A stretch of DNA of 6,717 bases from Flavobacteriales bacterium (GTDB taxonomy: Bacteria > Bacteroidota > Bacteroidia > Flavobacteriales_D > Crocinitomicaceae): positions 1 through 6,717 of the forward strand of contig RFNX01000248.1 in NCBI GenBank assembly GCA_009926905.1, in the 5' to 3' direction. Positions 6,034-6,717 of the stretch are shown piece after piece. Below the pieces are notes generated by a model. It saw only the letters and a list, made by a program, of their open reading frames with translations, made no database searches and was not told where the DNA came from. A program made the translations under genes and the position numbers. Position 1 is the stretch's first letter. Each line of letters opens with the position of its first letter.

Positions 6034-6693
6034 ATGAAACATTTAATAGACACTTACAAGCACAAAGGAAAACGTAAAATCCTTATTTCAGAGCTCTCAG
6101 AAATGGGAATAAAGGACGAACGAATTTTAGAAGCTTTTGATGCAATTCCGAGACACTTTTTTTTAGATCTAGCGTTTGACGAACAAGCTTATTCTAATAC
6201 GGCCTTTCAAATTGGCTCCGGACAAACAATTTCTCACCCTTATACAGTGGCTTTTCAAACGGAATTATTGGAAGTTGAAGAAGGAGATAAAGTGCTTGAA
6301 ATTGGTTCTGGTTCAGGTTTTCAAACGTGTATTCTGTGTAAAGTTGGTGCTAAAGTCTTTTCTATTGAAAGACATTTAGACTTGCATCAGAAAGCAAGAC
6401 AAATGGTTGAATTCATGAGGTTCAATGCGAAAATGTTTTTTGGAGATGGTTACAAAGGAAAACCTGTTTATGCTCCATTTGACAAAATATTGGTGACTTG
6501 TGGCGCTCCAGAAATCCCTAAAGAATTACTAAAACAATTAAAGGTGGGTGGAATAATGGTAATTCCTGTCGGAGAAGGAGCAGAGCAAAAAATGCTCAAA
6601 ATTGTAAAAGTTACTGAAAATGAAATAACGATTCGAGAATTTGGCACCTTTAAATTTGTACCAATGCTTGAACGAACTGTAAAGAAACAATAA
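6034..6693 (+). CDS. pcm: Protein-L-isoaspartate O-methyltransferase
   Basis: This 219-residue cytosolic repair enzyme transfers methyl from S-adenosylmethionine to isoaspartyl residues of aged proteins. Family landmarks appear in order: IPRHFF at 38-43; IGSGQTISHPYTVAFQTELL at 60-79, the signature substrate-side loop; LEIGSGSGFQT at 88-98, the SAM-binding motif I; IERH at 111-114, with the acidic residue that holds the SAM ribose; FGDGYKG at 136-142; and IPVG at 177-180. The length matches E. coli Pcm (208) with a slightly longer N-terminus, as in Bacteroidota homologues. The start is the first ATG after the candidate promoter, and no Shine-Dalgarno is visible. It is transcribed away from the sugar operon and has no functional link to it. 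The TAA is followed after three bases by the next gene. Confidence 0.96.
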   Translation: MKHLIDTYKHKGKRKILISELSEMGIKDERILEAFDAIPRHFFLDLAFDEQAYSNTAFQIGSGQTISHPYTVAFQTELLEVEEGDKVLEIGSGSGFQTCILCKVGAKVFSIERHLDLHQKARQMVEFMRFNAKMFFGDGYKGKPVYAPFDKILVTCGAPEIPKELLKQLKVGGIMVIPVGEGAEQKMLKIVKVTENEITIREFGTFKFVPMLERTVKKQ

Positions 6694-6696
6694 GAA

Positions 6697-6717
6697 ATGA
6701 AAGTACTAATCATTGAC
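6697..6717 (+). CDS. Start of a further plus-strand gene, cut by the window edge
   Basis: An ATG three bases after the pcm stop opens seven codons (MKVLIID) that reach the window end in frame. The short spacing suggests co-transcription with pcm. The hydrophobic beta-strand ending in Asp resembles the N-terminus of response-regulator receivers and of TrpG/PabA-type amidotransferases, among others. Seven residues cannot decide between these. Confidence 0.55.

Noticed and set aside
6468..6713. Minus-strand ORF of 81 codons antisense to the end of pcm
   Set aside because: The C-terminal part of Pcm (IPVG and FVPML motifs) is intact on the plus strand, and this is its complement.
1..6717. CRISPR array, insertion sequence, tRNA/rRNA or toxin-antitoxin system
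   Set aside because: No spaced direct repeats, transposase, terminal inverted repeats, RNA gene signatures or small paired ORFs were found; coding is nearly continuous with recognisable metabolic genes.

Overview
The window is AT-rich bacterial chromosome, probably from the Bacteroidota and most likely a flavobacterium-like organism. The evidence is the protein flavour, the near absence of Shine-Dalgarno sequences, and TAnnTTTG-type promoter elements (the Bacteroidota primary sigma consensus) in the only sizeable intergenic gap. No genus can be named from the sequence alone.

Positions 1-5808 hold one tightly packed minus-strand operon for nucleotide-sugar and nonulosonic acid synthesis. In transcription order it has: a WbpP/TviC-like UDP-HexNAc C4-epimerase (5808-4819); a PglF/WbpM-like sugar-nucleotide 4,6-dehydratase that opens with TTG (4818-3631); a LegC-type PLP aminotransferase (3628-2480); a PglD/NeuD-type left-handed beta-helix acetyltransferase (2483-1851); a NeuB/LegI-type nonulosonate synthase (1858-836); and a NeuC/LegG-type hydrolysing 2-epimerase (839 to beyond the left edge). 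Neighbouring genes overlap by 4 or 8 bases or lie 0-2 bases apart, so translational coupling is likely. Read as a pathway, dehydratase, aminotransferase, acetyltransferase, 2-epimerase/hydrolase and PEP-dependent synthase give a di-N-acetyl-legionaminic-acid-like sugar. The CMP-sugar synthetase that would activate it is not in view and would be expected past the left edge.

Positions 5809-6033 form a 225-base divergent intergenic region. It carries a good minus-strand promoter candidate with a leader of about 150 nt, and a plus-strand promoter candidate only about 10 bases from the next start codon. Positions 6034-6693 encode a complete protein-L-isoaspartate O-methyltransferase (pcm) on the plus strand, a housekeeping gene that marks the edge of the sugar locus. 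The first seven codons of another plus-strand gene start three bases later and run off the right edge.

The most notable observation is in the NeuC/LegG gene. A stretch of about 14 codons near 203-245 appears to be read in the wrong frame between two compensating single-base indels. The displaced frame contains the family motif (LVTTHPE) that the in-frame protein lacks. I see no mobile element, CRISPR array, RNA gene or evidently new defence-type system here.
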